NCBI GenBank assembly: GCA_964482235.1
Contig: CAYZWU010000069.1
Coordinates: 1-25,252, forward strand
Direction of reading: 5' to 3'
From: CAYZWU01 sp964482235
GTDB taxonomy: Bacteria; Planctomycetota; B15-G4; CAYZWU01
DNA: 25,252 bases
This document shows positions 1-8,125 of the stretch, piece after piece. The notes below the pieces were generated by a model. It did not search any database. It was not told the origin of the DNA and saw only the letters and a list, made by a program, of their open reading frames with translations. The translations under genes were made by a program, and so were the position numbers. Every line of letters starts with the position of its first letter. The stretch's first letter is position 1.

Positions 1-277
1 CCTGGGACAACTTCCCGAGCGTGAGTCTACCCACAAATTCTGCTGAGGACCCGAATTTTTAGAGAATTGCAAGTGTGATGAAATAGTAAAAATGACAACA
101 ATAATATTTCCAGATCTTGAAATTGAATAAACTATATGCTTGTCACGCAGTCATGTACTGTCCAAGAAGTATTTTTCTAATTCAAACTCTTCTGAGCCCG
201 CCGTAAGATTCCCCGTCAAATGGACATTTTAAAAGTAGACGCCTTAGTCATGACTTAATTGGTGGAAGAGTGCCGGC
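1..277. other. AT-rich intergenic stretch, left edge
   Basis: No convincing gene is visible in this stretch, which is clearly richer in A and T than the adjoining coding DNA. It lies downstream of the transketolase stop codon. A perfect 10-bp palindrome, AGTCATGACT, sits at 246-255 just past that stop. It has no T-run on either side, so it is not a convincing terminator. A short open frame at 3-62 on the plus strand could be the tail of an upstream gene, but 19 codons are too few to judge. Confidence 0.5.
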
Positions 278-2614
278 TCACGAGCCGAGCTTCTCCTCGA
301 CGGCGCGCCCGATCCGCTTCAGGCGCTGTTTCCTCGCCTCGGCGAAGCGGCGGATCCCTTTCAGGATCCACCCGGGGCTGAGACGGGCGTCGTCCAGGAC
401 CTGGGGGATGCTCCCGCCCCCGCGCCAGCGGTTGTCCCAGTCCGACGAGAGAGCGTAGTCGTCCGCCAGGGGGCCGAGCTTCCAGCAGGCCATCCCCGAC
501 CGGGCGCCGTTGGTGATGTAGGTGGCGTCCACCCACTCGTCCTTGGCGAGGACGGACTCCCGGTAGCCGCGGTCCTGGAGGAGGAAGAGCTCCCGGCTCA
601 CGGCGCAGACGATCTTCACGTTCAGACCCGAGCTCCGGATCTCGGGCAGCACCTCGAGCACGCCCGACACGGCGCTCGTTCCCTGCACGAGAACCGTCCC
701 GCTGCGCGGCCCTGCCGCAAAAGGCTGGATCACGTAGGCCCCTCGCCCGGCCTCCCTGTGGGACGGGATCCCGAGCGCCTCGCGATCCGGGATCTCGATC
801 GGCGGCCGCGCCAGGTGGAGGGCGATGATCGGCACGTCGGTCCGGAGCGCCGCAGCCACGGCCGGAGCCACCTCGTTGTGCTCGAAGGGATGGAGATTGA
901 CGACCCTGCCCTCGGGAAAGAGCCCGGTCACCTGGGGCGCGAAGATGCCGAAGTGGGTGCGCGAGTCCTCGGCCGTCTCCGGTCCCGAGTGCCCGGCCAC
1001 CCAGATCACCTTGCCCACCTTGACCGGGGCGTCCTGCTCGAGCTGGGAGAGGAGGCGCATGGGACCGTACTTGAGATAGGCGAAGGAGCCGTAGGTGGAG
1101 CATCCGCCCATGAAGCCGATGAACTCCCTTCGCGGATCGTCGGCAAAGTTGACGCAGGTCATGCCGGCCATGAGGCCTGCGTTCGCGAACTCGGTAATCT
1201 CCTGGGGTAGAAGAGCGCCGCCCGGGTTCGTATCCCTCTCGTAGCGCCCGAATCCCGCCTCGTCCTCCCACGCAGCCGCGAAACCGGAGATGTTGGTCGA
1301 ATCGGCCAGGTCGGCCGAGCAGACGACAAAGAGGGGACGCCCGTAGTTCCGGCGCCCCAGGTTGTTGAGATAGGCGCCGAGCGCACCGAGCGCCTGGCGG
1401 TTGGTGGAGCGCGTTCCCGGCTTCGCGAAGATCGCCCCGGGATACCTGTCCGCGTCGACCACCTCGGGGTCGGCCAGGGGGTTCTTCTTCACGTCGATCG
1501 AGAAGCCGGCGATTTCTTCCGGGACGCTGTCGCCCAGGTCGGCCAGGGTGACGGCCAGATATTCCACGAGCTTCTCGTCGCCCTCGAGCACCGCGGTCAC
1601 CGTATCGAGATGGGAGCGGGTGAGCTTTGTTCTCGACTCCCGGTCCTCGGGACCCGGCCTGTCGAAGCCCTCGAACCTGGCGCCGTACTTCTCGGCAAAG
1701 GGGCGCTTCGTCTCCCAGAAAGCGGCCGAGCAGAAGGGGTGGACCGCGCCGTGCGACTTGTTGTCGAACAGCCCGTACCCTCGCCCCTTCCTGTTGCGGC
1801 TGTAGACCACGCCCGGTCTGTTCGCCGGATCGGGATCCATGGCAACGTCCAGCATGGCCACGGCGAGCTCTTCCCACTTCTCGCCGTTCGAAACGCCAGC
1901 CGTGCGCCAGCCGTGGCTGCCGAACCACTCCTCGGGAGTGCCGGGCACCACCGTGTGGACCGCCTGGTCGTCGATGCCGAAGTCGTTCCAGTCGACGAGG
2001 AAGATCAGGTTCGACAGCCCGAGCCCCCAGGCGGAGTTCATCGTCTCGTGGACCGATCCCGGCGTGAGCCCTCCCTCGCCTTCCAGGGCAAAGACCTTCA
2101 CTTCCCCAGCGCCGGCAAGCTTCAGGGCAAGGGCCTGGCCCGCCGCCGCCGGGGCGCCGTGGCCCGAGGGACCGGTGTTGAACTTGAAGAAGGGGGTCTT
2201 GCCCGCCATCTCGGCATGACCCGGGAGGCCGCCCTGCTGTCTCAGGGTGAGCAGGTCGCGGGGAAGGAGGGTCTCCTCCCTGGCCGGCAGGGCGAAGCGC
2301 GGATCGCCCGTCCTCTCGTGCTGGAGCCGCATGCTTTCGTTGAAGAGGGCCAGCACGGCATAGACCATCGGATTGGCGTGGCCGGCCGCGAGAACGAACC
2401 GGTCGCTGAACCTCTTCCACGGCGCGCGGATGTCGAAGCGCATCGCACCGGAGAGGCAGGCGCAGAGCAGAAGGTGCACCTTGGACCGCGATCCCCCGGG
2501 ATGACCGCTGCCAGCCAGGTTCAGGCTGATGTCGATGTACTGATCGACGATCTCCCGTGATTTCTCCCAGAAGGGAAAGAAGGGCCGCAAACTGTTCACT
2601 GAATGCTTTTCCAT
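278..2614 (-). CDS. Transketolase, long divergent type
   Basis: This 778-residue protein belongs to the transketolase family: thiamine-diphosphate enzymes that move two-carbon units between sugar phosphates in the pentose phosphate pathway, in the cytosol. Family landmarks appear in order: SGHPGG (36-41), the AAGHAN catalytic-type histidine (His79), GPSGHG (148-153), the diphosphate/metal segment from GEG (179-181) to DWN (208-210), then the second domain with CSADLADSTN and a TEF segment matching the proton-relay glutamate region. It is about 110 residues longer than the common enzyme of about 660. The usual GDG is GEG and the conserved EG shortly after is PG. The ATG follows AGGAG by four bases. 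The gene diverges from anmK. The family is clear; the exact substrates are not. Confidence 0.88.
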   Translation of the reverse strand: MEKHSVNSLRPFFPFWEKSREIVDQYIDISLNLAGSGHPGGSRSKVHLLLCACLSGAMRFDIRAPWKRFSDRFVLAAGHANPMVYAVLALFNESMRLQHERTGDPRFALPAREETLLPRDLLTLRQQGGLPGHAEMAGKTPFFKFNTGPSGHGAPAAAGQALALKLAGAGEVKVFALEGEGGLTPGSVHETMNSAWGLGLSNLIFLVDWNDFGIDDQAVHTVVPGTPEEWFGSHGWRTAGVSNGEKWEELAVAMLDVAMDPDPANRPGVVYSRNRKGRGYGLFDNKSHGAVHPFCSAAFWETKRPFAEKYGARFEGFDRPGPEDRESRTKLTRSHLDTVTAVLEGDEKLVEYLAVTLADLGDSVPEEIAGFSIDVKKNPLADPEVVDADRYPGAIFAKPGTRSTNRQALGALGAYLNNLGRRNYGRPLFVVCSADLADSTNISGFAAAWEDEAGFGRYERDTNPGGALLPQEITEFANAGLMAGMTCVNFADDPRREFIGFMGGCSTYGSFAYLKYGPMRLLSQLEQDAPVKVGKVIWVAGHSGPETAEDSRTHFGIFAPQVTGLFPEGRVVNLHPFEHNEVAPAVAAALRTDVPIIALHLARPPIEIPDREALGIPSHREAGRGAYVIQPFAAGPRSGTVLVQGTSAVSGVLEVLPEIRSSGLNVKIVCAVSRELFLLQDRGYRESVLAKDEWVDATYITNGARSGMACWKLGPLADDYALSSDWDNRWRGGGSIPQVLDDARLSPGWILKGIRRFAEARKQRLKRIGRAVEEKLGS

Positions 2615-2641
2615 GACGCTCCTGTCTCCCTCGCTCCTAGC

Positions 2642-2726
2642 CGGCCGATGTCCGGGTTTTCCGGATGAGGGTGTCTCCCGGACATTCCGGAGATTACAAT
2701 AACGCTGCAGCGCGGGCTCTTCAAGG
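2642..2726. promoter_or_regulatory. Divergent control region with CCGGA repeats
   Basis: The gap between the divergent transketolase and anmK genes carries repeated TCCGG/CCGGA words. One inverted pair is TCCGG-GTTTT-CCGGA at 2651-2665, and a second CCGGA-CAT-TCCGG block lies at about 2679-2691. A TACAAT hexamer at 2695-2700 could be a -10 element reading into anmK, but I see no good -35 match. The inverted pairs could be operator sites or leader hairpins; this is inference. Confidence 0.3.
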
Positions 2727-2774
2727 ATGATGGCGGCCTGTGGTGCGAAGCAACATCTTCAAGCGGAGACCGGC

Positions 2775-4046
2775 ATGGATGCCCTGATTCGACTGGCACG
2801 GCGCGACAGCCGGCTTGCGGCCGGCCTGATTTCCGGAACGAGCGCCGACGGCGTGGATGCGGCCGTTGTCCGCGTCAGCGGGTCGGGGCCGACGCTTTCC
2901 GTGGAGATCCTCTTTCACGGGACAGCGGCCTATGACGACGATCTGAGGGCCCGCGTGCTTGCCGCGGGGCGGGCGGACGCTCCGGAGATCGCGAATCTCC
3001 ACTTCGATCTGGGGCGCTTTTTTGCCGCCGCGCTGCGCAGGATGGTCAAGGAGTCCGGGATCGATCCTTCCGAGGTCGATCTCGTCGGTTCGCACGGTCA
3101 GACGGTCTGGCACGATCCTCCTTCCGGCGGGAAGAAGGGCGCCACCCTTCAACTCGGCGACGGAAACGTCCTGGCCGAGGAGTACGGGAAGAAGGGCGCT
3201 ACCCTGCAGCTCGGCGACGGAAACGTCCTGGCCGAGGAGAGCGGCCTGGTGGCTGTCACCGATTTCCGTGCCGCTGATCTGGCCGCGGGCGGGGAAGGGG
3301 CTCCCCTCGTACCCTATCTCGACTGGGCCCTCTTTCGCGACCTGCCCGGGACCACCGTGGCCTTGAACCTTGGAGGAATCGCCAATGTGACCGTTGTGCC
3401 GGGCCGGGCCGGTGACGGCCCGCTTGCGGCCAGGGAGGATGAGGACGCAGGCCCCCGCGGCGTGACAGGCTTCGATACAGGGCCGGCAAACATGGTGCTC
3501 GATGCGCTCGCCGAGCGACTGCTGCCGGGCAGGCCTTCCTGCGATCGGGACGGGGCGGCCGCGTCGCGGGGACGGGTTCACGAGCCGCTTCTCCTGGACC
3601 TTCTCGACAACCGCTTTTTCCATACGCCGCCGCCCAAGTCCACTGGGCGCGAGCTCTTCGGCGCCTCCTACGTGGATGAGGTGGTGTCGAAAGGCGGCGG
3701 TCTCGGGGCTGACGATCTGCTTGCCACCTTGACGCAGCTGACGGCAAGAAGCGTGGCCGAGGCTGTGGAGATGTTTGTCGATCCGCGCCTCCTTCCGCCG
3801 CAGCGGGTGATCGTGTCCGGAGGAGGTGTGCACAACGCCGCGCTCATGGCCATGCTGGCCGAGCGGTTTTCTCCCGTCCCCGTCGAACCGTCGGACACTC
3901 ATGGGATTCCCGTCGATGGCAAGGAGGCAGTTCTTTTTGCCGTGCTTGCGGCGGAGACCGTGAAGGGGACACCCACGAACCTGCCGGCGGTCACCGGCGC
4001 CTCGGGTTCGCGCGTTCTCGGCAAGATCTCCCTTCCTCCCTCATGA
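2775..4046 (+). CDS. anmK: Anhydro-N-acetylmuramic acid kinase AnmK
   Basis: AnmK phosphorylates and opens the ring of 1,6-anhydro-MurNAc to give MurNAc-6-phosphate, recycling cell-wall sugar in the cytosol. Diagnostic motifs are GLISGTSADGVD (17-28), GSHGQTVWHDP, DFRAADLAAGGEGAPLVP, NLGGIANVTVV, GFDTGPANMVLDAL, ELFGASYVD, VSGGGVHN and GIPVDGKEAVLFAVLA. I chose ATG 2775 because GGAGA precedes it by about six bases and family members begin close to the GLxSGTS motif; an in-frame ATG at 2727 would add 16 residues. The protein is 423 residues against about 370 in E. coli. Part of the excess is a tandem copy of a 19-residue segment (residues 119-137 and 138-156). No murQ lies nearby. Confidence 0.93.
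   Translation: MDALIRLARRDSRLAAGLISGTSADGVDAAVVRVSGSGPTLSVEILFHGTAAYDDDLRARVLAAGRADAPEIANLHFDLGRFFAAALRRMVKESGIDPSEVDLVGSHGQTVWHDPPSGGKKGATLQLGDGNVLAEEYGKKGATLQLGDGNVLAEESGLVAVTDFRAADLAAGGEGAPLVPYLDWALFRDLPGTTVALNLGGIANVTVVPGRAGDGPLAAREDEDAGPRGVTGFDTGPANMVLDALAERLLPGRPSCDRDGAAASRGRVHEPLLLDLLDNRFFHTPPPKSTGRELFGASYVDEVVSKGGGLGADDLLATLTQLTARSVAEAVEMFVDPRLLPPQRVIVSGGGVHNAALMAMLAERFSPVPVEPSDTHGIPVDGKEAVLFAVLAAETVKGTPTNLPAVTGASGSRVLGKISLPPS
3129..3242 (+). repeat. 57-bp in-frame tandem duplication inside anmK
   Basis: Copy one is 3129-3185 and copy two 3186-3242, directly abutting. They match at 52 of 57 positions. Three differences are silent third-base changes and two fall in the last codon (Tyr against Ser). 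Each copy encodes GKKGATLQLGDGNVLAEE plus one residue. This corresponds to the single TLQIGDPNLIAE-type segment of normal AnmK proteins. Confidence 0.95.
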
Positions 4047-4398
4047 CAGACCGCCCCGGATGATCCGCTTTCGTTCCGGTTCGTCCAATGTTGATGTTTT
4101 TCAACAAAAGTGCTTGTGGTCCATCTCTGCGATATCGAGCGCTGATTTGCGATGCCACCTTCTGATATCAAGAAAATACAATGAGTTATGGCGAGCATAA
4201 CCTGTTATTTCGAAGTGTGTTGCAATTGATAAAAACTGCTGTGTCCGTCCCGGCTTTTTTTTCCTTCTCTGATCGGTCTTTTTTTTGTCGGCGCCTGATT
4301 TCATGACGATAAAGTAGCTCTATCTCATCGCGAGCGATTCGATATCGTAAAGCCAAAGATCCGATCCTTCGTCCTGATCCAGAAAAACTAACTCGAGG
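4047..4398. other. AT-rich intergenic region before the hybrid kinase
   Basis: This gap of about 350 bases holds no convincing gene and is much richer in A and T than its flanks. A perfect inverted repeat, GTTATG-GCGAG-CATAAC, lies at 4185-4201 and could be an operator. Two runs of eight T occur at 4255-4262 and 4279-4286, 24 bases apart. No clear hairpin precedes either run, so I do not call a terminator. A TGTTGA/TCAACA stem lies near 4089-4106. The kinase promoter is presumably here but I cannot place it. Confidence 0.45.
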
Positions 4399-7300
4399 TT
4401 GATAACAGCTGTGGAAGCCGGAAAACATCTGGAAGAAAAAAATCTCAACTGCGAGCTGATCAGACAGATCAGAAAACTGGAACCCACCGATCATGTGGCC
4501 CTGATCAGCAGCTGCAGAGAGGACGAGCTCTTGGCATTGATCTCCTTCATCGAGCTGGGGCTTGCCCGGGGGGAGCTCTGCTGCGTCTTTGCCAAACGCG
4601 ACCTCTGCCTCACGATCCAGGCCGGACTCGCCGGTGCGGAAGAGGCGCAGGCTGCCGGGGCACTCGTCTTCTACTCGGACAGGCAGCCCCTGATGTCCGG
4701 GAAGCGGTTCGATCCGGACTCCATGTTCCAGACTCTGGAATCCCTCGCATCCCGCGCCAGGAAAGGGTATTTCACCGCCTTCCGACTGGTCCAGGACGCG
4801 GCGTGGCTGATGGGGACTACGTCCGACGGCATCGTGCCTCGAGAGGAAGAGGGCACCCTTGCGCGATACCAGTCGAAGCTCGACCACTACATCCGGAGGT
4901 CGGAGACAACGGCGCTTTTCAACTACTGCCGCAACAAGTTCAGCGAAAAAGCCCTCCTCGCGACTCTCGGTGCTCATCCCTTTCTCATCGATGGGACGGT
5001 GTTCTGCCGGAACGCCTACTACCGGCCGGCCGCCAAGGGGAGTGCGGAACAGGGCGGGCGCTCTCTTCTCGATGAACGGATCGGCCTTCTCCACGAGATG
5101 GAAGCGCTGCGGCGCGATTCGACTCGAGTGGAGACCGTTCTCGAGTCGATGCGCGAGGCCGTCTTCGTGCGTGACGAGGAGAAGAACATCCAGTACATGA
5201 ACAGCGCCGCGGAAGAGCTCACGGGCTGGAAGTTCGCCGAGGTCTGGAACAGGAAGTGCTGGGAGATCTTCGGAAATTCGAGCGCCGGATGCGCCAGGCA
5301 TTGTCAGGAGAGCTGCCAGGTTGACCGGGATCAGGAGAATCCGTTCAGCCAAGGCGACCTCGTGAGCCGCGACGGGCGCCTGGTCCGGACGCGCAGCGCC
5401 AATTCCCCCCTGATGGAGCGGGACCGCAAGGTGGGCGAGATCGTCGTGCTCGAGGACGTCACCGAGCTTCACCAGGCGGAGGAGAGCGTCGTGCAAACGG
5501 TGCTGCAGCTGCGCCGGGAGATCGCCCGCCACCAGAAGGCGCAGGAGCGGATCGAAGCCAGGGAACGGGAGCTATCGACTTTTCTCGACAGCTTGCCCGG
5601 ATATGCCTTCTTCAAGAACTCCCGCTCGATCTACGTATCGGCCAACAGGCTCTATTGCGAGTGGGTCGGCTGCTCGCCCGATGAGATCCGCGGCAAGACG
5701 GACCACGACCTTTTTCCCGAAGAGGTTGCCAACCAGGCAGGCGAGGAGGACAGGCGGATCTTCGAGACGGGCGAATCGCTCGATGTGGGCGAGACGCGCG
5801 TGCGGCAGGGAGACAGGGTGCTCACCATCTCGACGCGCAAGGTCCCCGTGAAGAACGAGAAGGGCCGCGTGGTGGGCGTGATCGGGCTGGGTATCGACAT
5901 CACCCAGCGGAAGAAGGCCGAGGCGGACCGCGAGAGGCTCGTCACGGCCATCGAGCAGCTGGCAGAGGCGATCATCATCACCGACACCGAGGGGATCATC
6001 CAGTACGTCAATCCCGCCTTCGAGAAGATCACGGCGTTCAACCGCGAGGAGGCGGTCGGCAGAAACACCTCGATGCTGAAGAGCGGCGAGCATGACGATG
6101 CGTTCTACGAGAGCCTCTGGGAGACTCTGTGGCGCGGCGAGATCTGGCAGGGGAACCTGATCAACCGGAGGAAGGACGGCGCCCTTTACGAGGAGGAGGC
6201 GACGATCGCGCCCGTCCGTGACGGGAGCGGGTCGATCACGAACTACGTGGCTGTCAAGCGCGACGTGACGGCCCAGAATGAGCTCGAGAGCCAGCTCCAG
6301 CAGGCGCAGAGGATGGTGACGGTGGGACAGCTCGCCGGCGGCGTGGCGCACGACTTCAACAACCTTCTCACCATGATCAACGGCCACTGCGAGTTCCTCA
6401 TGAACGGGATCGATCCGGAAGATCCGATGTGCACCGATGTGGAAGGGATCCGGAAGGCGTCCAAGCAGGCCCAGCAGCTCACGCGCCAGCTGCTCACGTT
6501 CAGCCGCCGCCAGTATGTCGAGCCGAAGGTTCTCGATCTCGACAGCGTGCTCTCGGAAATGAAGAAGATGCTGAAGCGTCTCCTGGGAGAGAGCATCGAG
6601 CTGAGGATCGAGAAGCCCGAGAAGCTGGGCAACATCGAGGCCGATCCCGGGCAGGTGGAGCATCTGATCGTGAACCTGGCCATCAATTCCCGCGACGCCA
6701 TGGAGGAGGGCGGTGTGCTGACCTTCGAGATGGCCGACGTGGAGCTGGACAGCCGGTTCGCCAGGTCCAGGATCGATGTCACGCCGGGCCATTTCGTCCG
6801 CTTGATCGTGTCGGACACGGGATGCGGTATGGACGAAAACGTGCGGCGGCACATGTTCGAGCCCTTCTTCACCACCAAGGGCGCGGGCAAGGGGACGGGG
6901 CTCGGGCTGGCCACGGTCTACGGCATCGTGAAGCAGTGCGGCGGGTACATCCAGTGCGTCAGCCAGGCGGATCAGGGGACCACGTTCTTGATCTATCTCC
7001 CCCGAGTGGACAAGACCGCGGAGCGCCTGACAGGGCAGGATTCGGAGGAGAAGAGCGTTCAGGGGGTGGAGACCGTGCTCGTGGTGGAGGACGATCGCAG
7101 GATCCTGAAGCTGATCCAGCGTGCGCTGACGAAACAGGGCTATGTTGTTGTCCCGGCCTCCGACGGCGAGGCGGCGCTCGAGGAGCTGGAGAAGGCCGGC
7201 GATTCCATCGATCTTTTGCTCACCGACGTGGTGATGCCGGGCATGAACGGCACCGAGCTGGCGCGCCGGATCTTGGAGCTCAGGCCGGAAATGAAGGTCC

Positions 7301-7452
7301 TCTTCATGTCCGGCTATGCCGGCAAGGCCCTGCTGCACGAGATCGTCGAGAAGGTGGAAACAGAGTTCATCAGAAAACCCTTTCTCCTCCAATCGCTCTG
7401 CAGCCGGATCCGGTCGATTCTCGATGGGGGCCCCCGCGCGGCGGGGCGGTGA
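4399..7452 (+). CDS. Hybrid histidine kinase: MEDS, three PAS, receiver
   Basis: A soluble two-component hybrid kinase of 1017 residues; I see no membrane segment. Order: MEDS domain (DcmR-type sensory fold, about 20-200); PAS1 (about 230-355); PAS2 (about 390-505); PAS3 (about 510-630); a dimerisation domain with phospho-acceptor His651 in GGVAHDFNN; an ATPase domain with NLAINSRDAM, DTGCGM, FEPFFTTK and GTGLGLATVYGIV; and a C-terminal receiver with phospho-acceptor Asp943 in LTDVVMPGMNG and the conserved lysine in FIRKPF. PAS1 holds four cysteines (287, 298, 302, 306). The start is a TTG at 4399 touching a GAGG; an in-frame GTG at 4411 is possible. No separate regulator gene is adjacent, so the partner is unknown. 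It converges on the CPBP gene with a nine-base gap. Confidence 0.9.
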   Translation: MITAVEAGKHLEEKNLNCELIRQIRKLEPTDHVALISSCREDELLALISFIELGLARGELCCVFAKRDLCLTIQAGLAGAEEAQAAGALVFYSDRQPLMSGKRFDPDSMFQTLESLASRARKGYFTAFRLVQDAAWLMGTTSDGIVPREEEGTLARYQSKLDHYIRRSETTALFNYCRNKFSEKALLATLGAHPFLIDGTVFCRNAYYRPAAKGSAEQGGRSLLDERIGLLHEMEALRRDSTRVETVLESMREAVFVRDEEKNIQYMNSAAEELTGWKFAEVWNRKCWEIFGNSSAGCARHCQESCQVDRDQENPFSQGDLVSRDGRLVRTRSANSPLMERDRKVGEIVVLEDVTELHQAEESVVQTVLQLRREIARHQKAQERIEARERELSTFLDSLPGYAFFKNSRSIYVSANRLYCEWVGCSPDEIRGKTDHDLFPEEVANQAGEEDRRIFETGESLDVGETRVRQGDRVLTISTRKVPVKNEKGRVVGVIGLGIDITQRKKAEADRERLVTAIEQLAEAIIITDTEGIIQYVNPAFEKITAFNREEAVGRNTSMLKSGEHDDAFYESLWETLWRGEIWQGNLINRRKDGALYEEEATIAPVRDGSGSITNYVAVKRDVTAQNELESQLQQAQRMVTVGQLAGGVAHDFNNLLTMINGHCEFLMNGIDPEDPMCTDVEGIRKASKQAQQLTRQLLTFSRRQYVEPKVLDLDSVLSEMKKMLKRLLGESIELRIEKPEKLGNIEADPGQVEHLIVNLAINSRDAMEEGGVLTFEMADVELDSRFARSRIDVTPGHFVRLIVSDTGCGMDENVRRHMFEPFFTTKGAGKGTGLGLATVYGIVKQCGGYIQCVSQADQGTTFLIYLPRVDKTAERLTGQDSEEKSVQGVETVLVVEDDRRILKLIQRALTKQGYVVVPASDGEAALEELEKAGDSIDLLLTDVVMPGMNGTELARRILELRPEMKVLFMSGYAGKALLHEIVEKVETEFIRKPFLLQSLCSRIRSILDGGPRAAGR

Positions 7453-7461
7453 TTTCCTCGA

Positions 7462-8121
7462 TCAACCGGCGAGATGCCAGTTGATCAGCTGGCTCGACAC
7501 GGCGACGGCATTGCCGAGGGAGTGGAGGAGCAGGGGGATGATGATGGATCCGCTCCTGAGGTAGGCCCAGGCCAGGAAGAATCCGGCGATGAAGTTGTCG
7601 GGGCCCGGATTTCCGTAGACGAAGTGAAGGACGGCGAAGAGGCAGCCTGAAACGACGATGGCGGGCCGCGGTCCTGCTGCAGCGGCAAGAGGGGCGCAGA
7701 GGACGAGGCGGTAGATCGGCTCCTCGAGCAGGGGGGCGGTGACGCAGCAGAACCACAACGCGGACAGCATCCGATCGGGCGGAATCGTGGGTGACGGGAT
7801 CTTCGCGCCGACGGCAAGCATGACCACCAGAACGATGAGGCAAAAGGCGCCCACCGCGGTTCCGATGATCAGGGTCATCTTGACCCAGTACCGGAATCCG
7901 GGTTCGACTCGATGGGTAAGACCCAGGGAGGCCGGCTTCCCGCGAGACAGAACCAGCAGCAGCAGGATGGCGATCCCTGCGAGAATGAAACGCGGCTGTT
8001 CTCGATAGGGCATGGCCTTCACCAGGGCAAAGTCGACGGCGATGGCCATCAGGGAGAGGAGAACACCCAGCCGGGCGATCCTGGCATCGTGACGAAAAGC
8101 CCTACCGATAGATGTGTCCAT
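7462..8121 (-). CDS. CPBP family intramembrane metalloprotease
   Basis: A 219-residue polytopic membrane protein of the CPBP (Abi/Rce1-like) family, intramembrane metal-dependent proteases. The three motifs are all present: EEPIYR (Glu133, Glu134, Arg138), FAVLH (Phe162, His166) and HSLGN (His200, Asn204). Hydrophobic segments lie at about 17-37, 44-58, 82-104, 120-132, 152-168, 176-190 and 192-210. I chose ATG 8119-8121 because it lies four bases past the sulfatase stop and has GGGAAG upstream; a longer frame to 8241 would overlap the sulfatase and read arginine-rich nonsense. It is the last gene of the sulfatase cluster. The target protein is unknown. Confidence 0.85.
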   Translation of the reverse strand: MDTSIGRAFRHDARIARLGVLLSLMAIAVDFALVKAMPYREQPRFILAGIAILLLLVLSRGKPASLGLTHRVEPGFRYWVKMTLIIGTAVGAFCLIVLVVMLAVGAKIPSPTIPPDRMLSALWFCCVTAPLLEEPIYRLVLCAPLAAAAGPRPAIVVSGCLFAVLHFVYGNPGPDNFIAGFFLAWAYLRSGSIIIPLLLHSLGNAVAVSSQLINWHLAG

Positions 8122-8125
8122 CGTC

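Noticed and set aside
3..62. Possible tail of an upstream plus-strand gene ending at TAG 60-62
   Set aside because: Only 19 codons are visible, with no recognisable motif; another frame is also open to about position 46, so there is no basis to choose.
255..2420. A 721-codon open frame on the minus strand overlapping the transketolase gene in another frame
   Set aside because: Its translation is rich in Arg, Gly and Pro with no family motif, while the frame at 278-2614 has clear transketolase motifs and a ribosome site. It is a shadow caused by high GC.
4255..4286. Two runs of eight T as terminators for anmK
   Set aside because: They lie more than 200 bases past the anmK stop and no stable GC hairpin directly precedes either run.
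4186..7392. Long minus-strand frames (4186-5532 and 5572-7392) opposite the hybrid kinase
   Set aside because: Every domain of the kinase is clear on the plus strand, and the antisense translations show no family motif.
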